Shown: piece after piece, positions 63,984 through 64,000 of the stretch
Layout of the letters: the number at the start of each line of letters is the position of its first letter
Numbering within the stretch: the stretch's first letter is position 1
NCBI GenBank assembly: GCA_907163375.1
Contig: CAJQUW010011554.1
Span: forward strand, 62,001-126,000
Length of the DNA: 64,000 nt
Source: Prostheceraeus crozeri
Taxonomy: Eukaryota; Platyhelminthes; Polycladida; Euryleptidae
Reading direction: 5' to 3'
The notes under the pieces: model-generated
What the model saw: the letters and a program-made list of their open reading frames with translations, nothing else
What the model was told of the DNA's origin: nothing
Database searches by the model: none
Position numbers and translations under genes: made by a program

Positions 63984-64000
63984 CAGGGTGTTTCAGTTAA
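63984..64000 (-). mobile_element. Tc1/mariner-like element, left tip only
   Basis: The last 17 bases are the terminal repeat CAGGGTGTTTCAGTTAA; the element continues beyond the window. Confidence 0.6.

Overview
The window reads as a repeat-rich animal nuclear genome, most likely an arthropod. The evidence is C2H2 zinc-finger genes in a tandem segmental array, several LINE lineages (one with a PHD-like finger, endonuclease, reverse transcriptase and RNase H; one RTE-like), a BEL/Pao LTR-retrotransposon fragment, Tc1/mariner-like elements with terminal inverted repeats, and an integrated Polinton/Maverick. The species cannot be named from the sequence. No prokaryotic operons, rRNA genes, tRNA genes or CRISPR arrays were seen.

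Layout. A unit of roughly 12 kb is repeated in tandem and differently damaged: non-coding flank ('block P'), a C2H2 zinc-finger gene, a mariner-like element, a second non-coding flank ('block Q'), a pyrimidine-rich LINE, and remnants of another LINE ('block R'). The window opens at the end of one unit (Q plus LINE, 1-4.1 kb). Unit 1 runs about 4.85-17.45 kb, with an intact zinc-finger gene at 8.8 kb. Unit 2 starts at 17.45 kb; its zinc-finger gene at 21.1 kb is frameshifted, and it holds the Polinton. Unit 3 runs about 42.87-49.8 kb (intact gene at 45.3 kb, BEL/Pao fragment at 48.2-49.8 kb). Unit 4 runs about 49.84-61.4 kb (only the 3' end of the zinc-finger gene, then the same chimeric LINE as unit 1, then an RTE-like LINE with two nested insertions). 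Unit 5 starts near 61.43 kb (intact gene at 62.5 kb).

The centrepiece is a 17,027-bp AT-rich element at 25,335-42,361. It begins with AG, ends in inverted repeats of about 0.6 kb, and is flanked by a perfect 6-bp direct repeat (TACATA); these are classic Polinton/Maverick features. It encodes a family-B DNA polymerase with all exonuclease and polymerase motifs, an FtsK/HerA-type packaging ATPase, a probable double-jelly-roll major capsid protein, a probable penton protein, a retroviral-type integrase, the amino-terminal part of an adenain-like protease, and several virion-type accessory proteins. Together they would form a virus-like replication, packaging and capsid module. The copy is probably decayed: the penton and fibre-like genes look frameshifted, the protease is cut short, and the integrase has an unusually short D-to-E spacing.

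The element has several unusual traits: a phospholipase A2-like domain fused in frame to the integrase; an opposite-strand gene whose pattern resembles a PCNA-like sliding clamp; a tail-fibre-like motif followed by a long coiled coil; and short GC-rich palindromic islands in an otherwise very AT-rich element, many at 3' gene ends and several in frame inside genes, including a triplicated 30-bp unit inside the DNA polymerase. All family assignments come from reading motifs by eye; no database search was run.
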